Shown in pieces: positions 1-8,242 of a stretch of 64,000 nt of DNA (position 1 is the stretch's first letter; the number at the start of each line of letters is the position of its first letter). The DNA lies in NCBI RefSeq assembly GCF_023973145.1, contig NZ_CP099546.1:496001-560000 (forward strand), written 5' to 3'. A program made the position numbers and the translations under genes. Below the pieces are notes generated by a model. The model saw only the letters and a program-made list of their open reading frames with translations, was not told the origin of the DNA and made no database searches. Source of the stretch: Natronosalvus vescus (GTDB lineage: Archaea; Halobacteriota; Halobacteria; Halobacteriales; Natrialbaceae).

Positions 1-190
1 CGTGGGGTTCGTGATCGAGGGACGATTTGAGGTCGGAGACCTCGCCCGAACATTTGTGGACTTTTACGCCGGATCCGTTCTGGACGGCGATTCCGGCGGA
101 GTCGTAGCCACGGTACTCGAGGCTCTCGAGCGATGAGAGCAGCGTTTCCGTCGCGTTGCCGCGACCGATGCGGGCGACGATCCCACACAT
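1..190 (-). CDS. glmS: Glucosamine-fructose-6-phosphate aminotransferase, N-terminal part (cut by window edge)
   Basis: Only the first 63 codons lie in the window; the gene continues off the left edge. Translation of the minus strand begins MCGIVARIG and contains [12 protein letters not shown], the signature of the class II (Ntn) glutamine amidotransferase domain of GlmS, with Cys2 as the expected nucleophile. The enzyme makes glucosamine-6-phosphate from fructose-6-phosphate and glutamine, the entry to UDP-GlcNAc. That fits the nucleotide-sugar and glycan genes that follow. The start is set by the Cys2 requirement and by a perfect Shine-Dalgarno GGAGGTGA (minus strand, 198-205) seven bases upstream, which is unusual among the mostly leaderless genes here. 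Confidence 0.93.
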   Translation of the reverse strand, partial: MCGIVARIGRGNATETLLSSLESLEYRGYDSAGIAVQNGSGVKVHKCSGEVSDLKSSLDHEPH

Positions 191-197
191 CAGTGGG

Positions 198-205
198 TCA
201 CCTCC
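198..205 (-). promoter_or_regulatory. Shine-Dalgarno of glmS
   Basis: The minus strand reads GGAGGTGA, followed by 7 nt and the ATG of glmS. It matches the anti-SD of archaeal 16S rRNA and supports translation from a leadered mRNA. Confidence 0.75.
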
Positions 206-418
206 ACGCGGGCGGACGCGACATCCCATGACGTTACACCAGAGAGACGACTCGCGGCTGGGTTGGCCACGGGGCTCGTGGGCGCAGTCGGTGCGAATCG
301 ATTCGACACAGCGGTCTGGGTTTCGGTGCTGGAGTGTGTCATGGTTGGCTACTACCCATCCATCTTGCCCGGTATCGGGCGGTTGGGTATCTATTCATGC
401 CAACACGGACAGCACCCT

Positions 419-469
419 TTACTATAAGACGGATAAGGATCTGCCACTCTGTTTTATACCGTCGTTAGC
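419..469 (-). promoter_or_regulatory. Two tandem candidate promoters for glmS
   Basis: On the minus strand, TATAAAAC (458-451) is preceded by 5 nt and GCTAAC (469-464). Downstream, TATAGTAA (426-419) is preceded by 5 nt and CTTATC (437-432). Both have the hexamer-N5-TATA layout seen at other glycan genes here. Initiation about 27 nt downstream would give leaders of roughly 200-240 nt, consistent with glmS having an SD. No transcript data support this; it is read from sequence only. Confidence 0.5.
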
Positions 470-995
470 ACCTCAGTGGCCCGATTACCGGCGTCTTCGT
501 ATCCGGTGTAGCAGCTATCAGGTGTTCCGAGGCGTGATCACTCGACAGACGCATCGTTTCTATTCAGGAATAGTTGCAGTGAGCACGACGGTCGGTATTT
601 CCGACCGAAACTGGCAGTTTCTGGATCGCTGTGCATGCAGGAGGTGATCGTCGGCGACCTTGCACGATGCGGTGTGTCGATTCCGCTCGGATCTGGGAGT
701 CGAGTCGAGATGGTTGCGCCCAACCAGTACTGGGTGTACCGAGGGGGTGTTGCTGGCGATGGACGGGTGGTGTCGACCCTGGTGGGACGACGTCGGTCAC
801 GACTGTGTATCGTAACCGCGATCATCTCGACGACACTGTTGTCTGTAGCTGGTGGCTCTCCGGGTCGATTTCAGCCTCACCCGGCACGCGACGGTGGGCG
901 CTCGAACGGATCTGGCCCTGTGGTGGCGAGGTCGACGCACACCAGCTCGCTCGAGTCAGTCAGCGCTCGGATCCTGACTCTGCGCTTTGGTGTAT

Positions 996-1079
996 TATAG
1001 TAGCCACTGAACGTCACTGCACACCCGATCGCAAGACGTGTCTGCGATGGGTGGATAAATCGCTTCAGGTGGTACTATA
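996..1079. repeat. Palindromic repeat family A, copy 1
   Basis: This is an 84-nt imperfect palindrome with ends TATAGTAGCCACTGAA and, reading inward from the other side, TATAGTACCACCTGAA. It is centred on a GATCGC stem. The same ends and core occur in five other intergenic places in the window. Confidence 0.85.
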
Positions 1080-1490
1080 GCGGTAGCTCTCCGCTGTTTG
1101 TTGTGTTAACGACAGTCTTCGCGGCTGACCGTACTCTGTACGGTCGTAGCTGGTCTCCGATGCCAAACCGTGTTCGGACGCGCCGGCACGAACGTCTACT
1201 CGAGGGATCGAGTACGCAAAAAATAGGGGTCGGTGGTGGTGGAAGTGGTCGTAGCGTGTCACACGGTCTGTTGTAGTCGTTTACCGGTGGTTGCCGACAC
1301 TACTGGCAAGCATCGGTAAACCGGTACAACGACCCGTATCAAGGGTCGGTGGTGTGACAGGGGTGGTGTGTCGAGACTGTCGTTCCCCTGGGGACTGAAG
1401 ATGGGAGGACACCTCGACGCTCGAGGTGGCCCCCGTGACGGTGGATGGTGAGTGTGGGTTGGTGCGATGTACCCACGGTGTCAACGTGGC

Positions 1491-2132
1491 CTACGGGAGC
1501 GGCTTCTCGACGTTGAGTGGTGTGTCGTCTGTCGGCTGATCCGCGAGCGAGATGACGTTCTCCCGTCCTGCGGACATTTTGTCGATCATCCCATCTTCGT
1601 GCATCTGCGAGACGATCCGGCTCACTTTCGATTTCGACCAACCGGTCTCGGTGGTGATCTGGTTTTGCCGGATCTGGCCCTCGTTCTCGACGAGGAGCCT
1701 GATTACTTCCCCTTCGTCGCTCAGGAGCTTCGACGGTGTCGAAGCCGAGACGACGTGCTGAAACGAGTGATTGGTACTGATCTGGTGGTCGTCGGGGTCG
1801 TCATCCGATCCCGTCGAAAACGACACCGGAACGGAGATGTCGAGATCGAATCGGGACAGGACGTGCGCGAGACGAATGCCGACGAGGCCGCCGATCAGCA
1901 GGGACAACACCGTAACCAGGACGACATCCCAGACCGATGCGACGGGGCTCGCGAGGAGCCATTGCATCGCTCCGTCCGATCCCAGCGGCTCGAGGAGCCA
2001 GCGAGTAAGCGTTGCGCTCGTTCCATCCCCCTCAAGGATGGTGCGTGCGATCGGAGTTGCGTCGCCAAGGTCGCTGAGTCGACCTATCGTGGTACTGTGC
2101 CCGGCGGCGACATGGGAAGTCGAATCTATCAT
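1491..2132 (-). CDS. Membrane-anchored winged-helix (MarR/IclR-like) regulator
   Basis: This 213-residue protein has one clear transmembrane segment at about residues 69-91. An acidic linker follows, then a C-terminal winged helix at about 135-198 (LLSDEGEVIRLLVEN, then a recognition-helix region TGWSKSKVSRIVSQMHEDG). The layout matches the common haloarchaeal type of membrane-tethered HTH protein, in which the DNA-binding domain faces the cytoplasm. The target is unknown. The gene is divergent from the nucleotide-sugar dehydrogenase gene, so it may control the glycan locus, but that is inference. A TATA-like CATAATGA lies at 2219-2226 on the minus strand. Confidence 0.75.
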   Translation of the reverse strand: MIDSTSHVAAGHSTTIGRLSDLGDATPIARTILEGDGTSATLTRWLLEPLGSDGAMQWLLASPVASVWDVVLVTVLSLLIGGLVGIRLAHVLSRFDLDISVPVSFSTGSDDDPDDHQISTNHSFQHVVSASTPSKLLSDEGEVIRLLVENEGQIRQNQITTETGWSKSKVSRIVSQMHEDGMIDKMSAGRENVISLADQPTDDTPLNVEKPLP

Positions 2133-2353
2133 GGTACGGCGTTTGTGCGGTCACCGCGCAGGTCAGGGGTGGGAGCTGCCCGCGCCAACCGCACTCTCTT
2201 CTCAGTTCCATACCCCCTTCATTATGGGTTTACTCAGGCCCGTTTAACAGCCTGCTAAGCCTGCGACGGGGCTAATTTGCGAGTTTTCGCCTGAATCCGG
2301 CGACAGGCTCCCTCTCGGCGGTGTTGTGTCGGGGCTAGTCTGGCTGCAACGGT

Positions 2354-2372
2354 TTTACCGGCGCTATAGTAA
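2354..2372 (+). promoter_or_regulatory. Promoter of the nucleotide-sugar dehydrogenase
   Basis: TTTACC (2354-2359) is followed by 5 nt and TATAGTAA (2365-2372). Initiation about 27 nt downstream would leave a leader of about 90 nt that contains the two hairpins. Confidence 0.5.
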
Positions 2373-2407
2373 ACGGCTGAAAGACTGTGGGATGGTGATG
2401 AGGAATA

Positions 2408-2457
2408 CCCGCTTCGGCGGGAACACACGAAAACCGGTTCGCTCGCGTGATCGAGCG
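2408..2457 (+). promoter_or_regulatory. Two 5'-leader hairpins
   Basis: CCCGC-TTCG-GCGGG (2408-2421) is a perfect 5-bp stem capped by a very stable UUCG tetraloop. CGCTCG-N6-CGAGCG (2440-2457) is a second perfect stem. Both fall between the predicted start of transcription and the ATG at 2484. A role in mRNA stability or regulation is possible but not shown. Confidence 0.4.
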
Positions 2458-2483
2458 CGACCACAACACAGATACGAGGCACC

Positions 2484-3902
2484 ATGACCCCACCACTCAG
2501 CAACACCGAACGACGGACGGACGACCGAGCACGCACCGGGCAGACATTCCATCGGGACGCAGAACGTAAAACGTTCGAACACACCGAACCGGACTCGGAC
2601 TCGGGCGTGCAACGTACCCGCGAAGCAACCGTCTGTGTCGTCGGACTCGGCTACGTCGGGCTTCCGCTCGCGGTTGGCTTCGGCGAGGCCGCGTTCGACG
2701 TCATCGGTTTCGACGTCGATGACGAGAAGGTCGACACGCTCCAGGACGGGGTCGACACGACCGGCGACCTGTCGGACGAACAGATCGAAGAGAGCGGCGT
2801 GACGTATACGGCCGATCCGACGACGATCCAGGAAGCCGACTACGTCTTCGTCGCCGTCCCGACGCCGATCGACCGTGACGGCCACCCCGACCTCGACTAC
2901 GTCGAAAGCGCCGCACGCACCGTCGGCTCGAACATGACCGCCGGAACGACGGTCGTCCTCGAGTCGACGGTCTACCCGGGTGCTACGCGCGAAGTTCTCA
3001 TGCCCGCACTCGAGGAGTCCTCCGGCTTTGACGCTGGTGAGGATTTCTTCGTCGGGTACTCGCCCGAACGGGCGACGCCCGGTGACGAGGAACACGGGCT
3101 CGCAGATGTCGTCAAGGTCGTCAGCGGCCAGAACGAAGCGGTGCTCAACGACGTGGCGGCGCTCTATGAGTCGATCGTCGACGCCGGCGTCCACCGCGCA
3201 GCGTCGATCGAGGTTGCTGAGGCGAGCAAAGTCGTCGAGAACACCCAGCGCGACATCAACATCGCGTTCGTCAACGAACTGACGATGGCCCTCGAGGAGA
3301 TGGACGTCGACGCCCACGCCGTCCTCGAGGCGGCCGGGACGAAGTGGAACTTCCACGACTATCGACCTGGACTGGTCGGCGGTCACTGTATCCCGGTCGA
3401 TCCGAACTTCCTCGCCTACCGCGCCGAGCAGTCGGGATTCACGCCCGAACTGATCCACGCGGGCCGAGAGGTCAACGAATCCGTCCCCGCCCACCTCGCC
3501 GAGATTACGATCAAGGCGCTCAACCGCTGTCACAAGACGCTGTGTAACAGCCGCGTGCTGGTACTCGGCCTCGCCTACAAGCCGAACGTCGACGACATCC
3601 GGAGTTCGAAGGTGTCGAACGTCATCGCGCAACTCGAGGACTACGACGTCGACGTCGAGGGCTACGACCCACACGCCGACAACGAGATGGCGCGCGAGGC
3701 GTTCGGCATCGAGATGCAAGATCAGCTCTTGTACGAGGGATTCGACGCGGTCATGGTGGCGACTCCTCACGACGAGTTCGCCGCACTGGATCTCGAGGCT
3801 GTCGCAGCCGACCTCGCGGAGCAACCCGCCTTGATCGACGTCACGGGGGCGGTCGACGAGGCAGCAGCCGCTAAGGCTGGGTTCGTCTACCGGAGGTTGT
3901 AG
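2484..3902 (+). CDS. UDP-N-acetyl-hexosamine/hexosaminuronate-type nucleotide-sugar 6-dehydrogenase
   Basis: This 472-residue protein is of the UDP-glucose/GDP-mannose dehydrogenase superfamily, which oxidises the sugar C6 twice with NAD to give a uronate. The Rossmann motif GLGYVGLPLA is at about residues 54-63. The catalytic cysteine motif GGHCIPVDP has Cys302; the GGHCIPVDP form is typical of the WecC/TviB/WbpA group acting on UDP-N-acetylamino sugars rather than UDP-glucose. The C-terminal domain has VLGLAYKPNVDDIRSS. The first ~48 residues are polar and outside the fold, so a later start such as the GTG near 2607 cannot be excluded. The gene heads an apparent operon with the DUF354, GT4 and GT-C genes and probably supplies an acidic sugar donor for the surface glycan. 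Confidence 0.9.
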   Translation: MTPPLSNTERRTDDRARTGQTFHRDAERKTFEHTEPDSDSGVQRTREATVCVVGLGYVGLPLAVGFGEAAFDVIGFDVDDEKVDTLQDGVDTTGDLSDEQIEESGVTYTADPTTIQEADYVFVAVPTPIDRDGHPDLDYVESAARTVGSNMTAGTTVVLESTVYPGATREVLMPALEESSGFDAGEDFFVGYSPERATPGDEEHGLADVVKVVSGQNEAVLNDVAALYESIVDAGVHRAASIEVAEASKVVENTQRDINIAFVNELTMALEEMDVDAHAVLEAAGTKWNFHDYRPGLVGGHCIPVDPNFLAYRAEQSGFTPELIHAGREVNESVPAHLAEITIKALNRCHKTLCNSRVLVLGLAYKPNVDDIRSSKVSNVIAQLEDYDVDVEGYDPHADNEMAREAFGIEMQDQLLYEGFDAVMVATPHDEFAALDLEAVAADLAEQPALIDVTGAVDEAAAAKAGFVYRRL

Positions 3903-3906
3903 TCCA

Positions 3907-4098
3907 ATGTCCCTTCTCGATTACGACCGCTCGCCAGCACTCGCGACGACGTCAGCGTTGGCGTTTGCGTCCGTCTCCGCTTTCGCGTCTGTGTTCACGT
4001 CAGCGCTCGCGCGAGCACCCGTGCTCGAGAGGGCCTGGCCATCGACACTCGCTTCGTGGCCACCGACACTCGCTTCGGACAGGGGGGTGACCAACTGA
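3907..4098 (+). CDS. Possible 63-codon linker ORF in the operon
   Basis: The ORF starts 5 nt after the dehydrogenase stop and its TGA overlaps the next ATG (TGATG), so translation could be coupled. Its composition is low-complexity (Ala/Ser/Leu/Phe, from a repetitive stretch) and resembles no family I know. It may simply be a degenerate spacer between two operon genes. Confidence 0.2.
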   Translation: MSLLDYDRSPALATTSALAFASVSAFASVFTSALARAPVLERAWPSTLASWPPTLASDRGVTN

Positions 4099-5165
4099 TG
4101 CGCGTGGTCGTGACGATCCAGCACCCTGGACACGTCCACTTCTTCAAACACGCCATCGAGGAGATGGAGGGGCGTGGCCACGAGGTGTACGTCTTCGCCC
4201 GTGAGAACGAGGTCGCCGTCGACCTGCTCGAGGCCTACGACATCGACCACGAGGTGCTCGCTGGAGAGTCGGACTCGTTGCTTTCACTGGCGACGGTACA
4301 GGCAACGTACGAGGCCCGGTTGCTTCGGCGTGCCCGGCAGGTCAAACCGGACGTCATCACGGCGATCGGTGGCGTTGCCGCCGCCCACGTCGCGACGGCC
4401 GTCCGCGCCAGGAGCGTCGTGTTCTACGACACGGAACACGCGAGCCTCATCACGCGGCTTGCTTATCCGTTCGCGGACGTCGTCTGTACGCCCTCGTGTT
4501 ACCGGGGTGACGTCGGCGCGAAACACCGTCGCTATCCCGGCTACCACGAACTGGCCTACCTGCATCCCGACCGATTCGAACCCGACCGCTCGGTGCGAGA
4601 CACCATCGACTGCGATCCATCCGACCCGCTCGTCCTGGCACGAATCAGTAGCTGGGGTGCGTCCCACGACGTCGGGCAGGGCGGCTTCGAGAGCGTTCGC
4701 GACGTCGTCGAGCGTCTCGAGAACGCCGGGGCCCACGTCGTGTTGACGGCGGAGGGAGATCTGCCGGCCAGCCTCGAGTCCAATCAACTCACAACGGCTC
4801 CCGAACGCTTGCACGACTGGCTCGCCGCAGCCGATCTCGTGGTGAGCGAAGGAGCGACGACGGCAGCCGAAGCCGCCGTCCTCGGAACACCAGCGGTGTA
4901 CGTCAACTCCCAGGCGCTCGGCTACACGACCGAACTCGAGGCCCAGTACGGGCTCCTGTTCGCGTTCTACGACGAAACCCGTCACGCGCGTGCGCTAGAA
5001 AAAGCCGTGTCGATCCTCGAGGACGACGACACCGACTGGTCGGCTCGACGGGCCGCCATGTTAGACGAGCGTATCGACGTGACCACGAGAATCGTCACCG
5101 AACTCGAGACCGCTGGTCAGGAACGCGTATCCGACCGATCGCCGGTTGTTGCGAATCCGGGGTAG
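4098..5165 (+). CDS. DUF354 family glycosyltransferase-like protein
   Basis: This 355-residue protein resembles the DUF354 family, GT-B-fold proteins common in archaeal surface-glycan loci and related to the UDP-GlcNAc 2-epimerase/MurG fold. Visible marks are the N-terminal QHPGHVHFFK, the mid motif ITAIGGVAAAHVA and the C-terminal GATTAAEAAVLGTPAVYV, where the nucleotide-sugar would bind. The ATG at 4098 is preferred over an upstream in-frame start because the conserved beta-strand MRVVVTIQ starts there. It lies 4 nt before the GT4 gene. The exact reaction is unknown; transfer or epimerisation of a UDP-sugar is the likely role. Confidence 0.8.
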   Translation: MRVVVTIQHPGHVHFFKHAIEEMEGRGHEVYVFARENEVAVDLLEAYDIDHEVLAGESDSLLSLATVQATYEARLLRRARQVKPDVITAIGGVAAAHVATAVRARSVVFYDTEHASLITRLAYPFADVVCTPSCYRGDVGAKHRRYPGYHELAYLHPDRFEPDRSVRDTIDCDPSDPLVLARISSWGASHDVGQGGFESVRDVVERLENAGAHVVLTAEGDLPASLESNQLTTAPERLHDWLAAADLVVSEGATTAAEAAVLGTPAVYVNSQALGYTTELEAQYGLLFAFYDETRHARALEKAVSILEDDDTDWSARRAAMLDERIDVTTRIVTELETAGQERVSDRSPVVANPG

Positions 5166-5169
5166 ATAG

Positions 5170-6138
5170 ATGAACGTGTTACAGCTCGTCACGTCGCCGC
5201 GCCCGTTCTTCGACCAGCAGGTGTCGACCCTCGAAGCACGGGGCGTCGAGTGTACCGTCCTCAGCGTCCCCGGCGAGTACAACGGCGACTCGACGCGTGG
5301 CCCACTCGAGTATGCGCGATACTATCCACAGGTTCTCGGGGAGCTTCGTTCGGGTGAGTACGACCTCGTCCACGCGAACTACGGGCTCGTCGCGCCGTTC
5401 GCGCTCGCCCAGCCGAAACGGCCGGTCGTCCTCACGCTGTGGGGTACCGACCTGATGAGCGACCAGGACTGGCTGCGGACGATCACCCGGCAGGGCGCTC
5501 GGTTTGCCGACGCCGTCGTCGCCCCAAGCCCGGCGATGTCGGCTGCACTCGAGGTCGACCACGAACTCATCCCGTTCGGCGTCGACACCGACCGGTTCAG
5601 GCCTGTTTCGAAAGCGGAGGCGCGCGACCAACTCGGCTGGGACACCGACGAACCGATCGCCCTCTTTCCGTACGACCCGTCCCGTGAGGTGAAAGATTAC
5701 CCGCGAGCCCAACGGGTGGTCGAACGTGCCGACGCCGACGTCGAGTTGCGGGCGGTCACCGGGGTGCCACACGAGGAGATTCCCTTGTACATGAACGCGA
5801 GCGACCTGCTGTTGGTCACCTCCGAACGCGAGAGCGGCCCGATGGTCGTCAAGGAGGCCGCCGCGTGTAACGTCCCGATCGTCTCGACCGACGTCGGCTT
5901 CGTTCGCGAAACGGTTGGCGACGTCACCGGCTGTGTCGTCAGTGACGACGACGCGGCACTCGTCGACGGTATCGAACGGGCTGCCGAGACGTCGATCCGA
6001 CCGGACGCACGAGGTGCCATCGACGGACTGAGCCTCGAGTCGATGGGTGATCGGCTGCTCGAGCTGTATTACGACCTGCTCGAGGGGCCGGTGGACGGCA
6101 GCACCGATCAGGCTGCGGGGGTGACCCAGCGTGCTTAA
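5170..6138 (+). CDS. Glycosyltransferase family 4
   Basis: This 322-residue GT-B enzyme has LTLWGTDLMS in the linker and PFGVDTDRF after it. The donor-binding motif SERESGPMVVKEAAACNVPIV is at about residues 217-237, where the E-x7-E arrangement of retaining GT4 enzymes is recognisable. It is cytoplasmic or membrane-peripheral and would add a sugar from a nucleotide donor to the lipid-linked glycan. It follows the DUF354 gene by 4 nt and overlaps the next gene by 8 nt, so it is in the same operon. The protein is somewhat short for GT4 (usually 350-400), mainly in the N-terminal acceptor domain. Confidence 0.88.
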   Translation: MNVLQLVTSPRPFFDQQVSTLEARGVECTVLSVPGEYNGDSTRGPLEYARYYPQVLGELRSGEYDLVHANYGLVAPFALAQPKRPVVLTLWGTDLMSDQDWLRTITRQGARFADAVVAPSPAMSAALEVDHELIPFGVDTDRFRPVSKAEARDQLGWDTDEPIALFPYDPSREVKDYPRAQRVVERADADVELRAVTGVPHEEIPLYMNASDLLLVTSERESGPMVVKEAAACNVPIVSTDVGFVRETVGDVTGCVVSDDDAALVDGIERAAETSIRPDARGAIDGLSLESMGDRLLELYYDLLEGPVDGSTDQAAGVTQRA

Positions 6139-8110
6139 GACGATCGATCAGTTGCGACCGTTCAGACTCGACACCGTCGCCGCCATCGCGGGTCTCGCGC
6201 TGGCACTGGCGCTGTTACCGCTGCGGCTGTTCGCCTCCCAGATCTACCTCGAGACCGTGCCGATCGTTCTCGGGACGGCGTGTGGGTTGTACCTGCTGTC
6301 GCTGTACCACCAGGGGAACGTGACGTCGCTGCCGACGCTGCCAGGGTCGGTTGCGATGACGCTCCCAACGGTCGTGTTGGCTGGTATTTCGGCCATGATC
6401 GTCCTTCCGGTGGTGCAGGGTGAGCGTACCCTGTTGTTTTTCGCGCTCTCGAGTCTCGTCGGGACGCTGTTGCTCGTCCAGATCGTCTTCACCGACGACG
6501 AGGTGTTTAGCGCGGGCCAGATACTGTTTCAGCTCGTGTGTTTCGCGCTCGTCTTCCGGTTTACGGCGCTGTACGTGACGCCAGGCTACATCGGCATCGA
6601 CATCTGGACGCACATGGAGCTGGCGAACGCGATCCATCAGGAGCGTTCGCTGGCTGCGATCTCCCACGATAAACACTTCGCGTCGCCATTGTATCACCTG
6701 CTGGTCGTCACGGCGTCGTTCCTGTTCGAAGTTCCCCTGCGAACTGCGTTGTACCTGTCCGTCGGGCTCGTGATGCCACTGTCGATTCTGCTGGTGTACG
6801 CGACGACGAACCTGCTGGTGCCTGGCCGGTGGGCGACGCTCGCGGCGGCGCTGTATGCCTTCGCCAGCCACGTCTCGCTGTGGGGGATGCACATCATCCC
6901 GACGAGCCTGGGACTGGTTTTCTTCCTGGGGCTGGTGTACGCGTTGATCCGAGTCATGCGGATCGAGTACACGCTCCGGGACTTCTCGTTGCTCCTGGTG
7001 TTGAGCATCGCCGTTATCCTCACCCACCAGGTGTCGACGTTCATCATGCTCGTACTCCTGGTCGCGGCGTTCATCGCCCAGGTGACGTTCATGATCGGCC
7101 CGTTCGGCCTCACGCGCCTGGACACGAGCGTGTTCCGGGCGAAAAAGCCGGTCAACCTCATCGGGCTGGTCGTGTTCAACTTCGGACTGACCATATTTGT
7201 CTGGTCTCTAACACCCTATCGCGAGCAATCGTTCCTCGCGACGGTGTTGAGCTTCTTCGGACAAACCATCGAAGAGAGCGCTGGTTTCCTCAACATTGCG
7301 AGCCAGACTGACAGCGATTCGGCAGAACAGAGTGCCGCGGCGGCCGATCCGTCACTGCTCGAACAGGCCGTCCCCTACACCGACGCGGCGGGCTTCCTGC
7401 TCTTGCTGGGGCTGACGTTCGCCGGCTGTCTGTACGTCGTCCACCGACGTCGCGCCGAGCAGTCGGTGTTCACGCTGTTGCTCGCGGCGGCGTTCATGCT
7501 GGTGTTCGTCCTCGGGTTGCCGATGTTCGGCATCCGGAATTTCATCCCGACCCGGTGGTTCGCGTTCCTGTTCGCGCCGATGGCGATCCTCGGCGCGGTC
7601 GGGGTTCGCCTGCTGGTACGGGATCTCAACCCGGCGTTCGTCGTCGCCTGTCTGTTACTGGTCGTCCTGGTGTACCCGGGGGCGATGATGCTGGCTGTAG
7701 AGAGCAACACCGAGAACCCCGTGTTCTCGAGCCAGCACGAACGACTGGCCTACGACGAATCCGAACTGGTCGCTGCCGGGTCGATCGCCCAGCTGACGGG
7801 TTCACCCGACGGACAGGACATTCGCCAGGATCAACGGCTGTACACTGACCACCCCTATCAGACGTTGATCAGTCGAACCGGGGCGTATCAGTCGACGATG
7901 GCAGGCACCGTCCCCACTGATGGTACTGCCGACCACGAGTACACGCTGTACCGAACGACGCAGTCGTCCGAAAGCGTCTACTTCCAGGACGAAGACGGGC
8001 ACGCCCAACTCGGTACCATCGACCGGGCACAGCTCTGTCGACCCGACCAGGCAACGGTGTACACGAACGGTGACGTAACGCTGTGTACGCCGTCGCCGGT
8101 CAGCAGCTAG
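6131..8110 (+). CDS. GT-C-like polytopic membrane protein (putative lipid-linked sugar transferase)
   Basis: This 659-residue protein has about a dozen hydrophobic segments and a C-terminal extracellular domain of about 120 residues. After the first few helices comes TPGYIGIDIWTHMELANAI, followed by PLYHLLVV. This resembles the D-x-W/H first-loop arrangement of GT-C transferases (AglB/PMT/ArnT type), which use polyprenyl-phosphate sugars on the outer face. It starts with GTG at 6131, overlapping the GT4 stop, so translation is coupled. It is a candidate for polymerising the glycan or adding side residues outside the membrane. GT-C membership is inferred from layout and motif only. Confidence 0.65.
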   Translation: MLKTIDQLRPFRLDTVAAIAGLALALALLPLRLFASQIYLETVPIVLGTACGLYLLSLYHQGNVTSLPTLPGSVAMTLPTVVLAGISAMIVLPVVQGERTLLFFALSSLVGTLLLVQIVFTDDEVFSAGQILFQLVCFALVFRFTALYVTPGYIGIDIWTHMELANAIHQERSLAAISHDKHFASPLYHLLVVTASFLFEVPLRTALYLSVGLVMPLSILLVYATTNLLVPGRWATLAAALYAFASHVSLWGMHIIPTSLGLVFFLGLVYALIRVMRIEYTLRDFSLLLVLSIAVILTHQVSTFIMLVLLVAAFIAQVTFMIGPFGLTRLDTSVFRAKKPVNLIGLVVFNFGLTIFVWSLTPYREQSFLATVLSFFGQTIEESAGFLNIASQTDSDSAEQSAAAADPSLLEQAVPYTDAAGFLLLLGLTFAGCLYVVHRRRAEQSVFTLLLAAAFMLVFVLGLPMFGIRNFIPTRWFAFLFAPMAILGAVGVRLLVRDLNPAFVVACLLLVVLVYPGAMMLAVESNTENPVFSSQHERLAYDESELVAAGSIAQLTGSPDGQDIRQDQRLYTDHPYQTLISRTGAYQSTMAGTVPTDGTADHEYTLYRTTQSSESVYFQDEDGHAQLGTIDRAQLCRPDQATVYTNGDVTLCTPSPVSS

Positions 8111-8242
8111 CGATCGCGTTCGCGATCGGGTTCGTCTTTTTGAACGGAGGCTGTCACTCGAGACGGTGTCGTGACCACTGGACAGACACGGCCGGCTACT
8201 GCCACGAGTGACCTTTTCCGATTCGGTGCGGAAGTGTCGCCG

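Larger units (their letters stand above)
191..1490. other. 1.3-kb gap without a convincing gene
   Basis: All ORFs here are short and overlap on both strands, without a domain or the codon bias of the neighbours. The gap holds the glmS leader and promoters and one copy of the 84-nt palindromic repeat (996-1079). I see nothing else I can name. Confidence 0.6.
2133..2483. other. Divergent promoter region with leader hairpins
   Basis: This gap between divergent genes holds a TATA-like box for the regulator (2219-2226, minus) and the hexamer-TATA promoter of the dehydrogenase (2354-2372, plus). Two short perfect hairpins lie in the predicted leader (2408-2421 and 2440-2457). No gene is visible. 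Confidence 0.6.

Noticed and set aside
635-1000. 121-codon ORF in the left gap
   Set aside because: Basic composition unlike neighbours, no domain, overlapping alternatives in another frame, and it runs into the palindromic repeat.
2364-3824. Long 486-codon minus-strand ORF opposite the nucleotide-sugar dehydrogenase
   Set aside because: It mirrors the real gene: high GC at third positions removes stops on the opposite strand. The translation is Val/Asp/Arg-rich with no domain.
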